Positions 48,203 through 56,863 are shown, numbered from the stretch's first letter. The stretch: 64,000 bases of DNA from Amycolatopsis roodepoortensis (GCF_014873915.1 NZ_JADBEJ010000004.1:992001-1056000), one strand, 5' to 3'. Translations and numbers: made by a program. The notes: generated by a model from the sequence alone, not told the origin.

Positions 48203-48760
48203 ATGCCGGACAACGTCGACGCCAGCGAACGCATGGTGGACAACTGGACGAAGCAGATCCAGGAGACCGCCGCGCGCTATCAGGCGATGGCCGCACGCAT
48301 GCAGGGCCAGACCGTCACCGAGCGGTCGAAGGACAACACCATCGAGGTCACGATCGACTCGAAGGGCCTGCTCACGAACCTGGTCATCTCCGAAGCCGCG
48401 AGCGGCAAACGGATGGCGGAGGTCTCGTCGCAGGTCATGCGCCTCGTCCAGCTCGCGCAGTCCCGGATCCCGGAGCTGCTGCAGGCGGCGATGGCCGAGA
48501 CGGTCGGGACTACCGACGAGACCGCGAACCGGGTGATCGCGGAGGCGCAGAGCACCTTCCCGGAGGCCCCGCCGGAGGAGAACCTCGCACCCCCGGAACC
48601 CGAGCGGCACCACCGCTTCGGCCCGGAGGAGGAAGAGCCCCCGCCCCCGTCCACGCAGGCGAACCCACCCCAGAACCCACCTCAGCCGAAGCCGATCCCG
48701 CGCCGCCGCCGCACGCAGGACGACGATGACGACGACTTCGGCGGCAGCATCCTTTCGTAG
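48203..48760 (+). CDS. YbaB/EbfC-like DNA-binding-type protein, first gene of the toxin cluster
   Basis: 185 residues. The first 105 residues follow the YbaB/EbfC helix-strand-helix pattern (YQAMAARMQGQTVTERS, NTIEVTIDSKGLLTNLVISE, then MAEVSSQVMRLVQLAQ). The tail is acidic and Pro-rich, then RRRRTQDDDDDDFGG. In actinobacteria YbaB-like proteins frequently precede ESX/WXG100 substrate genes, as here; their job there is unknown. ATG 48203; next gene 33 bases downstream. Confidence 0.83.
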   Translation: MPDNVDASERMVDNWTKQIQETAARYQAMAARMQGQTVTERSKDNTIEVTIDSKGLLTNLVISEAASGKRMAEVSSQVMRLVQLAQSRIPELLQAAMAETVGTTDETANRVIAEAQSTFPEAPPEENLAPPEPERHHRFGPEEEEPPPPSTQANPPQNPPQPKPIPRRRRTQDDDDDDFGGSILS

Positions 48761-48792
48761 ACGTCCATCCGGCCTGGTAGAGGGGAGAAACC

Positions 48793-49107
48793 ATGGCAGG
48801 CAAGGGTTATGAGCTCGGCGCCGACCTCGACGCGCACGCCAAGCAGATCGACGGCATCGCCGACGGCCTGCGCACGGCGGTCGACGCCGCGCAGCAGGTG
48901 AGCATGCCGACCGACGCGTACGGCATCATCTGCCAGCCGTTCCGGATGATGCTCGACCCGGTGGAGGAGTTCGGCATCAACGCGCTGAACAAGGCCGTCG
49001 AGGCCGCGACGACGGTGGCGAACAACGTGCGATCCGCGTCGAACGCCTACCAGACGCAGGACGAGAACTTCGCCGCCGAGTTCAAGAACGTGCAGGTGCC
49101 CGACTGA
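48793..49107 (+). CDS. ESX-type (type VII) secretion substrate, EspC-like
   Basis: 104 residues predicted to be all helical, with the EspC/T7SS-target layout: GYELGADLDAHAKQIDGIAD in helix 1, the turn VSMPTDAYGIICQPF, then a long second helix ending YQTQDENFAAEF. The YxxxE-like export signal may be YQTQDE. It would pair with the next gene product for export through an ESX apparatus, whose core genes are not in this window. Stop and next start overlap by one base (TGATG). Confidence 0.85.
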   Translation: MAGKGYELGADLDAHAKQIDGIADGLRTAVDAAQQVSMPTDAYGIICQPFRMMLDPVEEFGINALNKAVEAATTVANNVRSASNAYQTQDENFAAEFKNVQVPD

Positions 49108-52100
49108 TGCCCGAGGGGAACCCGCTCGTCGCGAACGCACCGACCGATGGCGACGGCCCCGGACCGCTGACGGCCGGGAACAGCGAGTACGGCTACGCGG
49201 CGGGCATCGGTGTCGCCGAGTCGGCCATGGACGCCTTCAACGGCATCTCGAACGGCGACTGGATCGGCGGCGGGCTCGGCGTCCTGAGCCTCGCCGGCGA
49301 GATGGCCAGCGCCGCGATCGACCCGTTCGGCTACCTGATGTCGTCGGTGGCGTCGTTCCTGATGGAACACATGCAGCCGCTGAAGGACATGCTGGACGCG
49401 GTCGCCGGTGATCCGCCGGTCATCCAGTCGTACTCCGAGACCTGGGGCAACGTCGCCAAGAAACTGGAAGACACCCAGGTCGAATTCTCGAACGCGGTCA
49501 AGAACGGCACGTCCGGCTGGACGGGCGACGCGGCCGACCAGTACCGCAAGCAGGCCGCGGAGCAGGCGGAGGCGATCAGCGGGGCGGCGACGGTCGCCGG
49601 CGGGATCAGCACCGTCGTGATGATCTTCGGCGAAATCGTCGCGTTCGTCCGCGAATTCATCCGCCAGCTCATCGCGGACGCGGTCGGCAAGCTCATCGCG
49701 TGGGTCATGGAGACGGTGTTCTCCCTCGGCTTCGGCACGCCCGTGGTGGTCGCGCAGGCCGTCACCGCGATCGCCAAGTGGGCCGCGAAGATCGCCGACA
49801 AGCTCAAGGAACTCTGCGACGCGATGCGGCGGGTCTCGCCGCTGCTGGGCAAGCTGGTCGACGTCTTCGAGAAGATCATCAAGATCTTCGGCAAGATCGC
49901 GGGCAAGGTCACCGGCCTGGACGTGATCAACACCAAGAACATCAAAACTGGCGGGTTCATCCAGCGCGGCGGCAGCGGCGGCGGCTCCGGTGGGACCGGC
50001 GGCGGCTCGGGCTCGGGCGACGGCCCGGACGGCGACGGTTCGGGTTCCGGTAGTGGCTCCGGAGACGGTTCGGGTTCCGGCGACGGCTCCGGTTCCGGCA
50101 GCGGCTCCAACGGTGACAACTCCGGAGGCAACTCGGGCGACACCAACAGCGGCCCGAACGACGGTTCCGGCGGCAACTCCGGCGACACCAACAGCGGCCC
50201 GAACGACAACTCCGGCGGCAACTCCGGCGGTTCGGCCGATTCCGGCTCGAACGGCGGTTCCACCGGAGACACCCCGTCCAGCACCACCCGCGGTGGTGAC
50301 GGTGGCGGCTCGTCCACCCGTTCCGACGGCGGCTCCCCCAACCGCGCCGGCGACGGACCGTCCACTTCGGACGGAAACTCCGCCGGTGGCGATGGTTCCC
50401 CCAGCACCGCCCGGTCCGACGGTGGTTCCCCCGGCGATTCCGCCACTCCGAACCGCACGTCCGATGGCGGCTCGCCCAGCCCGAACCGCGCGGACACCGG
50501 CGGCTCCCCCACACCACACACCCGCGCCGACACCGGCGGCTCCCCGAGCCACACCCCCGACACCGGCTCCCCCACACCACACACCCGCGCCGACACCGGC
50601 GGCTCACCCAGCCACACCCCCGACACCGGCTCCCCCACACCACACACCCGCGCCGACACCGGCGGCTCACCCAGCCACACCCCCGACACCGGCTCCCCCA
50701 CACCACACACCCGCGCCGACACCGGCGGCTCACCCAGCCACACCCCCGACACCGGCTCCCCCACACCACACACCCGCGCCGACACCGGCGGCTCACCCAG
50801 CCACACCCCCGACACCGGCTCCCCCACACCACACACCCGCGCCGACACCGACGGCTCACCCAGCCACACCCCCGACAGCGGCTCCCCGGCTCCGCACACC
50901 CGCGCCGACACGGGTGGCTCCCCGAGCCACGCCGGCGACGGCGGCGGTTCGCCCCGGCCGCACGGCGGCGACAGCGGCGGTTCGCCCACCCCTCGGTCCG
51001 ATCCGTCACCCGGTCACCACGGCGGCAACGACGGCGGCAGCCCCACCCGGCCGACCGACAGCGGAACGACGACCAGCGGCACCGCCCCCACGGCACCGCG
51101 CCTCGGCGACGCCGGCCCGTCACACATGCCTTCGCAGCGCGGCGGTCCCGGTGGCGACGCTTCGCACGGCGTCCCGCCGCAGGGCCAGCCGATCGCCGGC
51201 GGTATGCCGCCGCAAGGCGCTCCGGGTGGCACGCCCGGCGGCACCCCGGGTTCGCCCGGCGGCAGGCCGCAGGGTGGCGGCTGGACGGGAACGCCCGGTT
51301 CGCCGCGCACCCCGGACACGAACGCCCCGCGCACCCCGGACACCCACACCGGCCCCAGCCGCGGTCCCGGTCAGACCGGTCCCGGCGGACGGCCGAACCA
51401 GCCGCATCAGCCGCAGCCGGTCGCCCGGGGCAACGAGTTCGGTCCGGGCGCCCAGCCGCACACCGGCTCACCGAGCACGCACGGCCCGGGCAACCGGCCC
51501 GGCGGCACGGGCCCCGGCAACACCGGCCCGGGCGGCCGCGGCCCCGACGGTCACTCCGGGCCGCCGCGTTCGCCGGACGGTCACGGCCCCGACGGGCACG
51601 GACCGCGCCAAGACCCGAACGGGAACCCCGACGGCACACCGCACGACCGTGGCCCCGACGGCGAGCCGGATCGCCCGCTGACACCGGACGAGGTCAACCA
51701 ACGGCATTCCGAAAGCACCCCCGCGGGCAGCTCGTACCACCGCGGCGACTCGGACATGGGCGACCTGCCGCACCGCGTCCAGCCGGATCCGGACGGCCGC
51801 TACACCGTCGACGTGCACGTCACGCCGGACGGGCACGCCCGGATCGGCAACCGCACCTACACGCCGGAAGAGTTCGCGGACATCCTGCGGCGCAACGGGG
51901 ATTACGACGGCCGCCCGATCCGCCTGATCGGCTGCGACGCCGGCTCGAACGATTTCGCGCGCCGTCTGTCGCGGGAGCTCGACACCGAGGTGATGGCGCC
52001 GAGCAAGCCGGCGTGGACCGACTCGAACGGGCGCGTCTTCTCGTCCGACTACGAGATCGGCCCCGACGGCCGCCCCCGGCCCAAGATCCCGCCGAACGGC

Positions 52101-53918
52101 GAATGGGACGTCCACAGCCCTGACGGCACCGCCCGCCGGGCGAGCGACGACGGTTTCACCCCGGACACGTCGCACGCGGACAAGCAGGACGTGGACGCCG
52201 ACAGCGCCCGAAGCCGCGGTGACGGCGACGAACCGCCGGACGCGGACGACAACTCGGCGCCGAGCAGTGACCACCCGAACCGGAACCCCGCATCCCGTCA
52301 GCAGGAACAGGATCTGCTCGACGAGGACCGGCAGCAGCAACGCCGCCAGAACCCGCAGCGGATAACCGATTTCACGCCGGAGTCCGTCGGTGAGCCGATC
52401 CGGGTACGGCCGGACAACCCGCAGCCGGGCGCACCGAGGGCTCCCCGGCCGGACGAGCCGTTCCCCGGGAACCAGCGGCTCGACAACAACCGCAGCTACG
52501 AGGTCCGTGACAGCGACGGCAATCTGCGCGGGACGTACCACACCGACGGCACCGGCCAGGTCACGCATATCGACACAAGCCAGCCGAACGTCCCGCATCG
52601 GACGTCCGACGGTTCGCCGAACCCGGATTACCGGGCGAACCCGGACCTGCTGCACCCTCGACCGGACACGACCTACCGGGTCGAGATCGACGGCGAACAT
52701 CAGGTGTTCCGCACCGGGCCCGACGGGCTCCCCGAGCCGGCCGTCCGCTTCCACCGGCCCGACTTCCCGGCCGACAGGCAGGTCGACATCGGACCGGGCC
52801 ACCCGGACTCGCCGACCCCGCCGAGGCCCGGTCAGCCATTCGTCGCCCGCACGGATCTGCAGGAGAACACCGCGTACCGGGTGCACGACAGCAACGGTGA
52901 TTACCGGGGCACGTACTACACCGACGGCAACGGCCGGGTCCGCTGGGCTGAGGTCGAATCCGGCCGGATCGCGCGGACCAACCCCGATCTCGCCAACATG
53001 CCGCGCGCCGACATCGGGGAGGTCCGGCTCGTCCAGCGGATCGACCCGGACGCCGACGTTCCACCCAACGTGCGCAACCCGGACGATTTCGCGGGTTCGA
53101 CGAGGCGCACCGTCCCCATCGGGCGGAACGAATCCTTCTTCGACAGCCACACGCCACCGCTCGAAGCGAATTCGCGGTACGTCGTCGAGAGCGACTACAA
53201 GGACGGCGACAAGACGGTCACGAGGCAACGCGCGGTCTACTGGACCGACGAACACGGGAACATCCGGCTCGCCGAGACCTATCAGCCGCACCACCCGGAC
53301 CTGAACTACCCGAAGCCGAACATGGTCTACAACGTCGACGGCGGACGGTTCGTGTACGAGACGGGCCCCGAGGTCGGCAATCGGCACGGCACGCGGTCGT
53401 ACGACACCGACACGGTCGCGCACACGAGCAACGACCTGCAGCGTGCGGACAGCCACGAGATCGACCGGCGTGACGAGTCCTCACAGAAGCGCGGCGGCGG
53501 CGTTGAAGGCAAGGAACCGGAACTGGACGCCGACGGCAACCCGACCGGCCGCAACATCAACAAGTACGACGGCGGGCACATCGCGGGCAACCAGTTCCGC
53601 GGTCCCGGTGAACTGCTCAACATGCTCGGTCAATGGCGGGCACAGAACCAGGGTCTGCACTCCGCCGGTGACGCGCATTGGTATGCCTTCGAGAGCGATC
53701 TGTCCGACTTCCTCGATCCGTCCAAGCACACGGACGGGCTCAAGCGGAGCATCGAACAGGTCGACACGTACGCGCTGCGCGCCGATGGCGACCGGGCACC
53801 ACACACCTTGCAGGTGCGGTGGGTGGAGAATGTGACCGACGCGGACGGAAACGTCGTCCGCACCGTGCGCATTCGGAGTTTCCCGAATGTGCCACCTAGC
53901 GCAGGGGGCGGTACCTGA
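49107..53918 (+). CDS. Giant ESX-linked polymorphic toxin with C-terminal DNA/RNA non-specific nuclease
   Basis: 1603 residues. Domains: WXG100-like helical N terminus (1-170, with SGWTGDAADQY, Trp138); hydrophobic helical region to about 275; Gly/Ser linker (285-460); a 21-residue repeat (TPHTRADTGGSPSHTPDTGS) present about seven times (471-617); Pro/Gly-rich stretch to 850; a domain at about 861-1007 with GHARIG (His910) and IRLIGCDAGS (Cys943), reminiscent of caspase-like processing domains; three beta modules (near 1130, 1257, 1359) with RGTYYTDGNG-type motifs; and an Endonuclease_NS_2-type nuclease (1430-1603) with DGGHIAGNQF (His1491) and LNMLGQWRAQNQG. Likely exported by type VII secretion as an antibacterial effector. 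Confidence 0.85.
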   Translation: MPEGNPLVANAPTDGDGPGPLTAGNSEYGYAAGIGVAESAMDAFNGISNGDWIGGGLGVLSLAGEMASAAIDPFGYLMSSVASFLMEHMQPLKDMLDAVAGDPPVIQSYSETWGNVAKKLEDTQVEFSNAVKNGTSGWTGDAADQYRKQAAEQAEAISGAATVAGGISTVVMIFGEIVAFVREFIRQLIADAVGKLIAWVMETVFSLGFGTPVVVAQAVTAIAKWAAKIADKLKELCDAMRRVSPLLGKLVDVFEKIIKIFGKIAGKVTGLDVINTKNIKTGGFIQRGGSGGGSGGTGGGSGSGDGPDGDGSGSGSGSGDGSGSGDGSGSGSGSNGDNSGGNSGDTNSGPNDGSGGNSGDTNSGPNDNSGGNSGGSADSGSNGGSTGDTPSSTTRGGDGGGSSTRSDGGSPNRAGDGPSTSDGNSAGGDGSPSTARSDGGSPGDSATPNRTSDGGSPSPNRADTGGSPTPHTRADTGGSPSHTPDTGSPTPHTRADTGGSPSHTPDTGSPTPHTRADTGGSPSHTPDTGSPTPHTRADTGGSPSHTPDTGSPTPHTRADTGGSPSHTPDTGSPTPHTRADTDGSPSHTPDSGSPAPHTRADTGGSPSHAGDGGGSPRPHGGDSGGSPTPRSDPSPGHHGGNDGGSPTRPTDSGTTTSGTAPTAPRLGDAGPSHMPSQRGGPGGDASHGVPPQGQPIAGGMPPQGAPGGTPGGTPGSPGGRPQGGGWTGTPGSPRTPDTNAPRTPDTHTGPSRGPGQTGPGGRPNQPHQPQPVARGNEFGPGAQPHTGSPSTHGPGNRPGGTGPGNTGPGGRGPDGHSGPPRSPDGHGPDGHGPRQDPNGNPDGTPHDRGPDGEPDRPLTPDEVNQRHSESTPAGSSYHRGDSDMGDLPHRVQPDPDGRYTVDVHVTPDGHARIGNRTYTPEEFADILRRNGDYDGRPIRLIGCDAGSNDFARRLSRELDTEVMAPSKPAWTDSNGRVFSSDYEIGPDGRPRPKIPPNGEWDVHSPDGTARRASDDGFTPDTSHADKQDVDADSARSRGDGDEPPDADDNSAPSSDHPNRNPASRQQEQDLLDEDRQQQRRQNPQRITDFTPESVGEPIRVRPDNPQPGAPRAPRPDEPFPGNQRLDNNRSYEVRDSDGNLRGTYHTDGTGQVTHIDTSQPNVPHRTSDGSPNPDYRANPDLLHPRPDTTYRVEIDGEHQVFRTGPDGLPEPAVRFHRPDFPADRQVDIGPGHPDSPTPPRPGQPFVARTDLQENTAYRVHDSNGDYRGTYYTDGNGRVRWAEVESGRIARTNPDLANMPRADIGEVRLVQRIDPDADVPPNVRNPDDFAGSTRRTVPIGRNESFFDSHTPPLEANSRYVVESDYKDGDKTVTRQRAVYWTDEHGNIRLAETYQPHHPDLNYPKPNMVYNVDGGRFVYETGPEVGNRHGTRSYDTDTVAHTSNDLQRADSHEIDRRDESSQKRGGGVEGKEPELDADGNPTGRNINKYDGGHIAGNQFRGPGELLNMLGQWRAQNQGLHSAGDAHWYAFESDLSDFLDPSKHTDGLKRSIEQVDTYALRADGDRAPHTLQVRWVENVTDADGNVVRTVRIRSFPNVPPSAGGGT
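50518..50958 (+). repeat. 63-bp in-frame tandem repeat (about seven units)
   Basis: Units begin at 50518, 50581, 50644, 50707, 50770, 50833 and 50896, each 63 bases (21 codons). Units two to five are almost identical in DNA, the last two diverge. They encode TPHTRADTGGSPSHTPDTGS-P. Near identity at synonymous sites points to recent expansion; copy number may vary between strains. Confidence 0.9.
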
Positions 53919-54364
53919 TGGCGATCGACGCCACGCAACGGCAGGAGCTGACGAACGACGTGGGCATCGCCCTCCTCGACGCGGCCCCCGAGGGCTGGCG
54001 GCGCATCGACCTGATGTGCCTCGCCAACATCGACGTGCACGACCTTTCGTTGACGGTGCTACTCGAAGACGGTTCCAACCCGGCCGTGCTCATTCCCGAC
54101 GAGGTGCGCCAGACCCTGGTCCGGTTGCGCGAACGGATGTACGAACCGGACCGAGGCGCGTGGTTCTCCGCGCGGGTGATCCTCGACCCGCCCGGGTCGA
54201 TCTACGTCAAGTACAACTACGACTGGGATCCCTTGTGGAATCCGTCGATCGCGACCGAAGGCTGGGCACGTGACCTCGAAGCGTTCCCGCGCGCCGAGGC
54301 GCACATCCCGGACTGGCTCAAGACGAAGCTGGCAGAAGCCGAAAGCGCGGAGGAAGGCCGATGA
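53918..54364 (+). CDS. YezG-like immunity protein (cognate antitoxin candidate)
   Basis: 148 residues in the position of an immunity gene: its ATG overlaps the toxin stop by one base. The fold resembles DUF600/YezG: GIALLDAAPEGWRRIDLMCL, LVRLRERMYEPDRGAWFSAR, YVKYNYDWDPLW, and AFPRAEAHIPDWL. B. subtilis YezG is the immunity protein for the DNase toxin YeeF, whose nuclease is of the same broad type as here, which supports pairing. The assignment to YezG is by pattern and needs profile confirmation. No signal peptide; cytoplasmic. Confidence 0.75.
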   Translation: MAIDATQRQELTNDVGIALLDAAPEGWRRIDLMCLANIDVHDLSLTVLLEDGSNPAVLIPDEVRQTLVRLRERMYEPDRGAWFSARVILDPPGSIYVKYNYDWDPLWNPSIATEGWARDLEAFPRAEAHIPDWLKTKLAEAESAEEGR

Positions 54365-55497
54365 CCGCCGCACGGGAGCCGCTCGGAGCCGGGGAACAGG
54401 ACCGGATCTGGGGGCTCGTTTCGAATCTGGTGGCCAATTTCTGCCCGGTGGACTGGTCTCAGGTGATGATCACCTATCGCGCCATCGGCGACTATTCCGA
54501 ACTGTCGGTCATGGTCCGCCGGGCCACCGACGGCGGACTGAACCTGTGGACGCCGCGGCCTGAACTCGCCGGGTTGCTCGCCGAACTTCGCGCCGGGATG
54601 TACCGGCCGGGGCGAGGAACGTGGAACGAGACCACCGCACACGTGTACCTCGATTCGCGGATCGAGTCGAACTACGGCTGGGACCAGGAACCGACCTGGG
54701 ACGGTGAACCGCCGACCTCGGCGTATGTGCGAGAGCTCGCCGACTTCCCCCGCGACGCCGGGATGGTGCCGGACTGGCTGGCGGACAGGTCGGGCAGAGC
54801 CGCCGTCGCGACGCTCGCCGGGGACTCGGACGCGGACATCTCGGCCAAGGAAGCGCTGGCCGCGGCGGCGCAGGCCGCGGCCGAACTGGAACTGGACACG
54901 AGCCGCTACCGGATCGGCGAGATCGCGGACGGGGCGTGGTGCCTCCTACCCGAAAATGGCCGCTGGGCTGTGTTCTGGGCACAAGGAGAAGAGCGCTTCG
55001 CGCGGGCCGACTTCGCGACCGCGTGGGAGGCCGCCCGGTACTTCACCGGTCATCTGTACCTGAACCGGTCCGCCTTCCGCGACGAACTGCCGCCGGACGC
55101 CAAGCGTCCGACCTCGGCCTGGCCGATCCAGCCGATGAGCGATGACGGTGGCCTGTCGTTGTACGAAGGAAAGCGGCTGGTGACGTTGCCGCCGGGGACG
55201 GAGATGGACCGTTACGGCGACCCGGCCGGCAACACCCTGTTCGCCGCCCGCACCGAATTCACCCATCGGTCGCACAAAGCCGAGCGGGCGCAACGCGAGT
55301 ACCACCTCTACCGGCTGGTGCGACCGGTGCGCGCGATCACCGGTACGGCCGTGGCCTGGTACGAGCAGGCAGGCGGCGGTACTGCGTACGTCCTCGCCCG
55401 GTCGGTCGCGGACCTGCTCGCCGACGGCTCCCTCGTGGAGATCCCGCAGGCGACGACGCAGCCCCCGCCACCGCGGACCGGAGGGGAGCATCGATGA
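54361..55497 (+). CDS. YezG-like domain fused to a TNT-type NAD glycohydrolase domain
   Basis: 378 residues. Residues 1-140 are paralogous to the preceding protein (LLAELRAGMYRPGRGTWNET, SNYGWDQEPTWDGEPP, DFPRDAGMVPDWL). A middle section (about 165-245) has WCLLPENGRWAVFWAQG. The C-terminal 110 residues match the tuberculosis necrotizing toxin domain: PPGTEMDRYGDPAGNTLFAA with Arg284, EYHLYRLVRPVRAITGTAVAWYEQ split as His315 and Gln336, and GGGTAYVL. Those three positions correspond to catalytic residues of TNT. Has no export signal; either a second effector or an intracellular NADase kept in check. ATGA overlaps on both sides. Confidence 0.75.
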   Translation: MTAAREPLGAGEQDRIWGLVSNLVANFCPVDWSQVMITYRAIGDYSELSVMVRRATDGGLNLWTPRPELAGLLAELRAGMYRPGRGTWNETTAHVYLDSRIESNYGWDQEPTWDGEPPTSAYVRELADFPRDAGMVPDWLADRSGRAAVATLAGDSDADISAKEALAAAAQAAAELELDTSRYRIGEIADGAWCLLPENGRWAVFWAQGEERFARADFATAWEAARYFTGHLYLNRSAFRDELPPDAKRPTSAWPIQPMSDDGGLSLYEGKRLVTLPPGTEMDRYGDPAGNTLFAARTEFTHRSHKAERAQREYHLYRLVRPVRAITGTAVAWYEQAGGGTAYVLARSVADLLADGSLVEIPQATTQPPPPRTGGEHR

Positions 55498-56345
55498 CCA
55501 CGCCACCCGGGCCGCTCAGCCCGGAACAGCAACAGCAGATCGTCACCCAGATCGGCAACGGTCTCGCGTCGATGGCCCCACCCGGCTGGCGACGACTGCG
55601 AACCGAGCACCGGGCCGCGGGCAGGCACCTCGAGACCGACGTCCTCATCACCGGTCCGGACGGGACGACGCATTCGGTCGCACCACCGCCGGAACTGGTC
55701 CAGCTTCTCGGCACGCTGCGGGCCGGCATGTACCAGCCTGGCCAGGGCACATGGCTGGGGGCGACGCTGACGTTCGACCCTGTTCAAGGCGTTGCCGCCG
55801 ACTTCACTCTCGACCAGGAGCCCGCCTGGCGGCGTTCCCCGCCGCCGATCGGCTTCCAGGACGAACTGCGTTTCTTCCCCCGCGCCGAAGGGAACATCCC
55901 ATCGTGGCTGCGGCAGCGGGCGGGTCTCGAGCCGGCGCCGGTGGCCACCCCGCCCGCGGAAACCCCGGAATCCCTGAAGTCGCCGCGGGTCTACGACGGT
56001 CTCGACGAGTCCGGGCGTCCGATGGTGAACCGTGAGCCGCTTTCCCCGGCCGAGCGGGAACGCGTGCTGGCATATCTCGACGCCGCGCCGGTCGTGCTGG
56101 CCTCGCGGAGCTACGACGCCGATGCGTTCGATCCCGACAGGGAACCGCTGGTGCCGTTGAACTTCCGCACGGACGGCCGGTGGTACTGGCCGGGTGCGGT
56201 CGCCTACTACCTGCGCGAGCACGACGTGGCGCCCGACCCCGAACTGCTCGGCCACATCAGGGCGTTGCGGTTCACCCTGCCCGACGTCGGAGAGCCCGAA
56301 CGCGAACTCGCGGTCGCCGCGATCACCGGTCAACCGTCCACTTAG
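55494..56345 (+). CDS. YezG-like protein with uncharacterised C-terminal domain
   Basis: 283 residues. N-terminal 145 residues are a third copy of the YezG-like domain (LGTLRAGMYQPGQGTWLGAT, FTLDQEPAWRRSPPP, FFPRAEGNIPSWL). The C-terminal domain (about 160-283) begins LSPAERERVLAYLDAAPVVL and contains VPLNFRTDGRWYWPGAVAYY and LREHDVAPDPELL; I recognise no family, though the TDGxWxWP motif recurs in actinobacterial toxin loci as far as I recall. By position it may be immunity to the TNT domain protein before it. Coupled by ATGA overlap. Confidence 0.7.
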   Translation: MTTPPGPLSPEQQQQIVTQIGNGLASMAPPGWRRLRTEHRAAGRHLETDVLITGPDGTTHSVAPPPELVQLLGTLRAGMYQPGQGTWLGATLTFDPVQGVAADFTLDQEPAWRRSPPPIGFQDELRFFPRAEGNIPSWLRQRAGLEPAPVATPPAETPESLKSPRVYDGLDESGRPMVNREPLSPAERERVLAYLDAAPVVLASRSYDADAFDPDREPLVPLNFRTDGRWYWPGAVAYYLREHDVAPDPELLGHIRALRFTLPDVGEPERELAVAAITGQPST

Positions 56346-56453
56346 GACGCGGTGATTCGCGGCCGGATGATGCCACCTGACGGATACGTCACGTGACAAG
56401 TTCACGGTCCGGGTACTCTTGACGGCAGCGACGAAGGCGAGCAGGGAGCGCAC

Positions 56454-56732
56454 ATGGCACGGGGGAACATCGGCAGGGTCCGGGCGACCCGTTCCGCCGG
56501 GATGCTCCCGGTCGTGCTGGCACTCACCTCGGCCGCGCTGCTGACCGGCGCCGCCGTCTACACGGTCGACCGCGCCGGTTGCGTGGATCCGGGCCAGTAC
56601 ATCCGGCACGACAACCACATCGAACTCGTCGGCGGCTGCGTCGACGGCTCCGAGCTGCCCGCCGTGCCGAAGGGTACTTCGCACGAAGCCGACGCGAAGA
56701 GCGGCGTCACGCCCAGCAACTACCGCCCCTAA
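56454..56732 (+). CDS. Small membrane-anchored or secreted protein
   Basis: 92 residues. A basic start (MARGNIGRVRATRSAG) leads to one hydrophobic helix (MLPVVLALTSAALLTGAAVY), then a short outer part with two cysteines (RAGCVDPGQ and VGGCVDGSE) suited to a disulfide. AGGGAG precedes the ATG. A TCACGTGAC palindrome and a GTACTC box lie in the 108-base upstream gap, so it probably has its own promoter. No family recognised; last gene before the family C hairpin. Confidence 0.72.
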   Translation: MARGNIGRVRATRSAGMLPVVLALTSAALLTGAAVYTVDRAGCVDPGQYIRHDNHIELVGGCVDGSELPAVPKGTSHEADAKSGVTPSNYRP

Positions 56733-56775
56733 CCGGGCGCTTCCTCCCACCACACCGCGCTGACCAGCGCGAATA

Positions 56776-56842
56776 GAGCAAGGGACCTTTGCTCCCACTT
56801 ACTTAGCTCGGCTAAGCGAGTGGAAGCAAAGGTCCCTTGCTC
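56776..56842. repeat. Dispersed hairpin, family C copy 2
   Basis: GAGCAAGGGACCTTTGCT at the left pairs with AGCAAAGGTCCCTTGCTC at the right, and CTTAGC...GCTAAG forms the inner stem. Lies between the convergent small-protein gene and metB. Nearly the same element follows fadA at 63853-63919; half copy at 8046. Confidence 0.9.
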
Positions 56843-56863
56843 ACTTCCTGGGCTCGGCGGCGG

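Noticed and set aside
50518..50958. Possible CRISPR array
   Set aside because: Units are contiguous 63-base repeats without spacers, in frame within a long gene, and no cas genes are present.
49047..50989. Long minus-strand frames opposite the toxin gene, including Gly/Val/Ala-rich and Glu/Pro-rich repeats
   Set aside because: They mirror the low-complexity and 63-bp tandem repeat of the plus-strand gene. Repetition keeps all frames open and gives no independent coding evidence.
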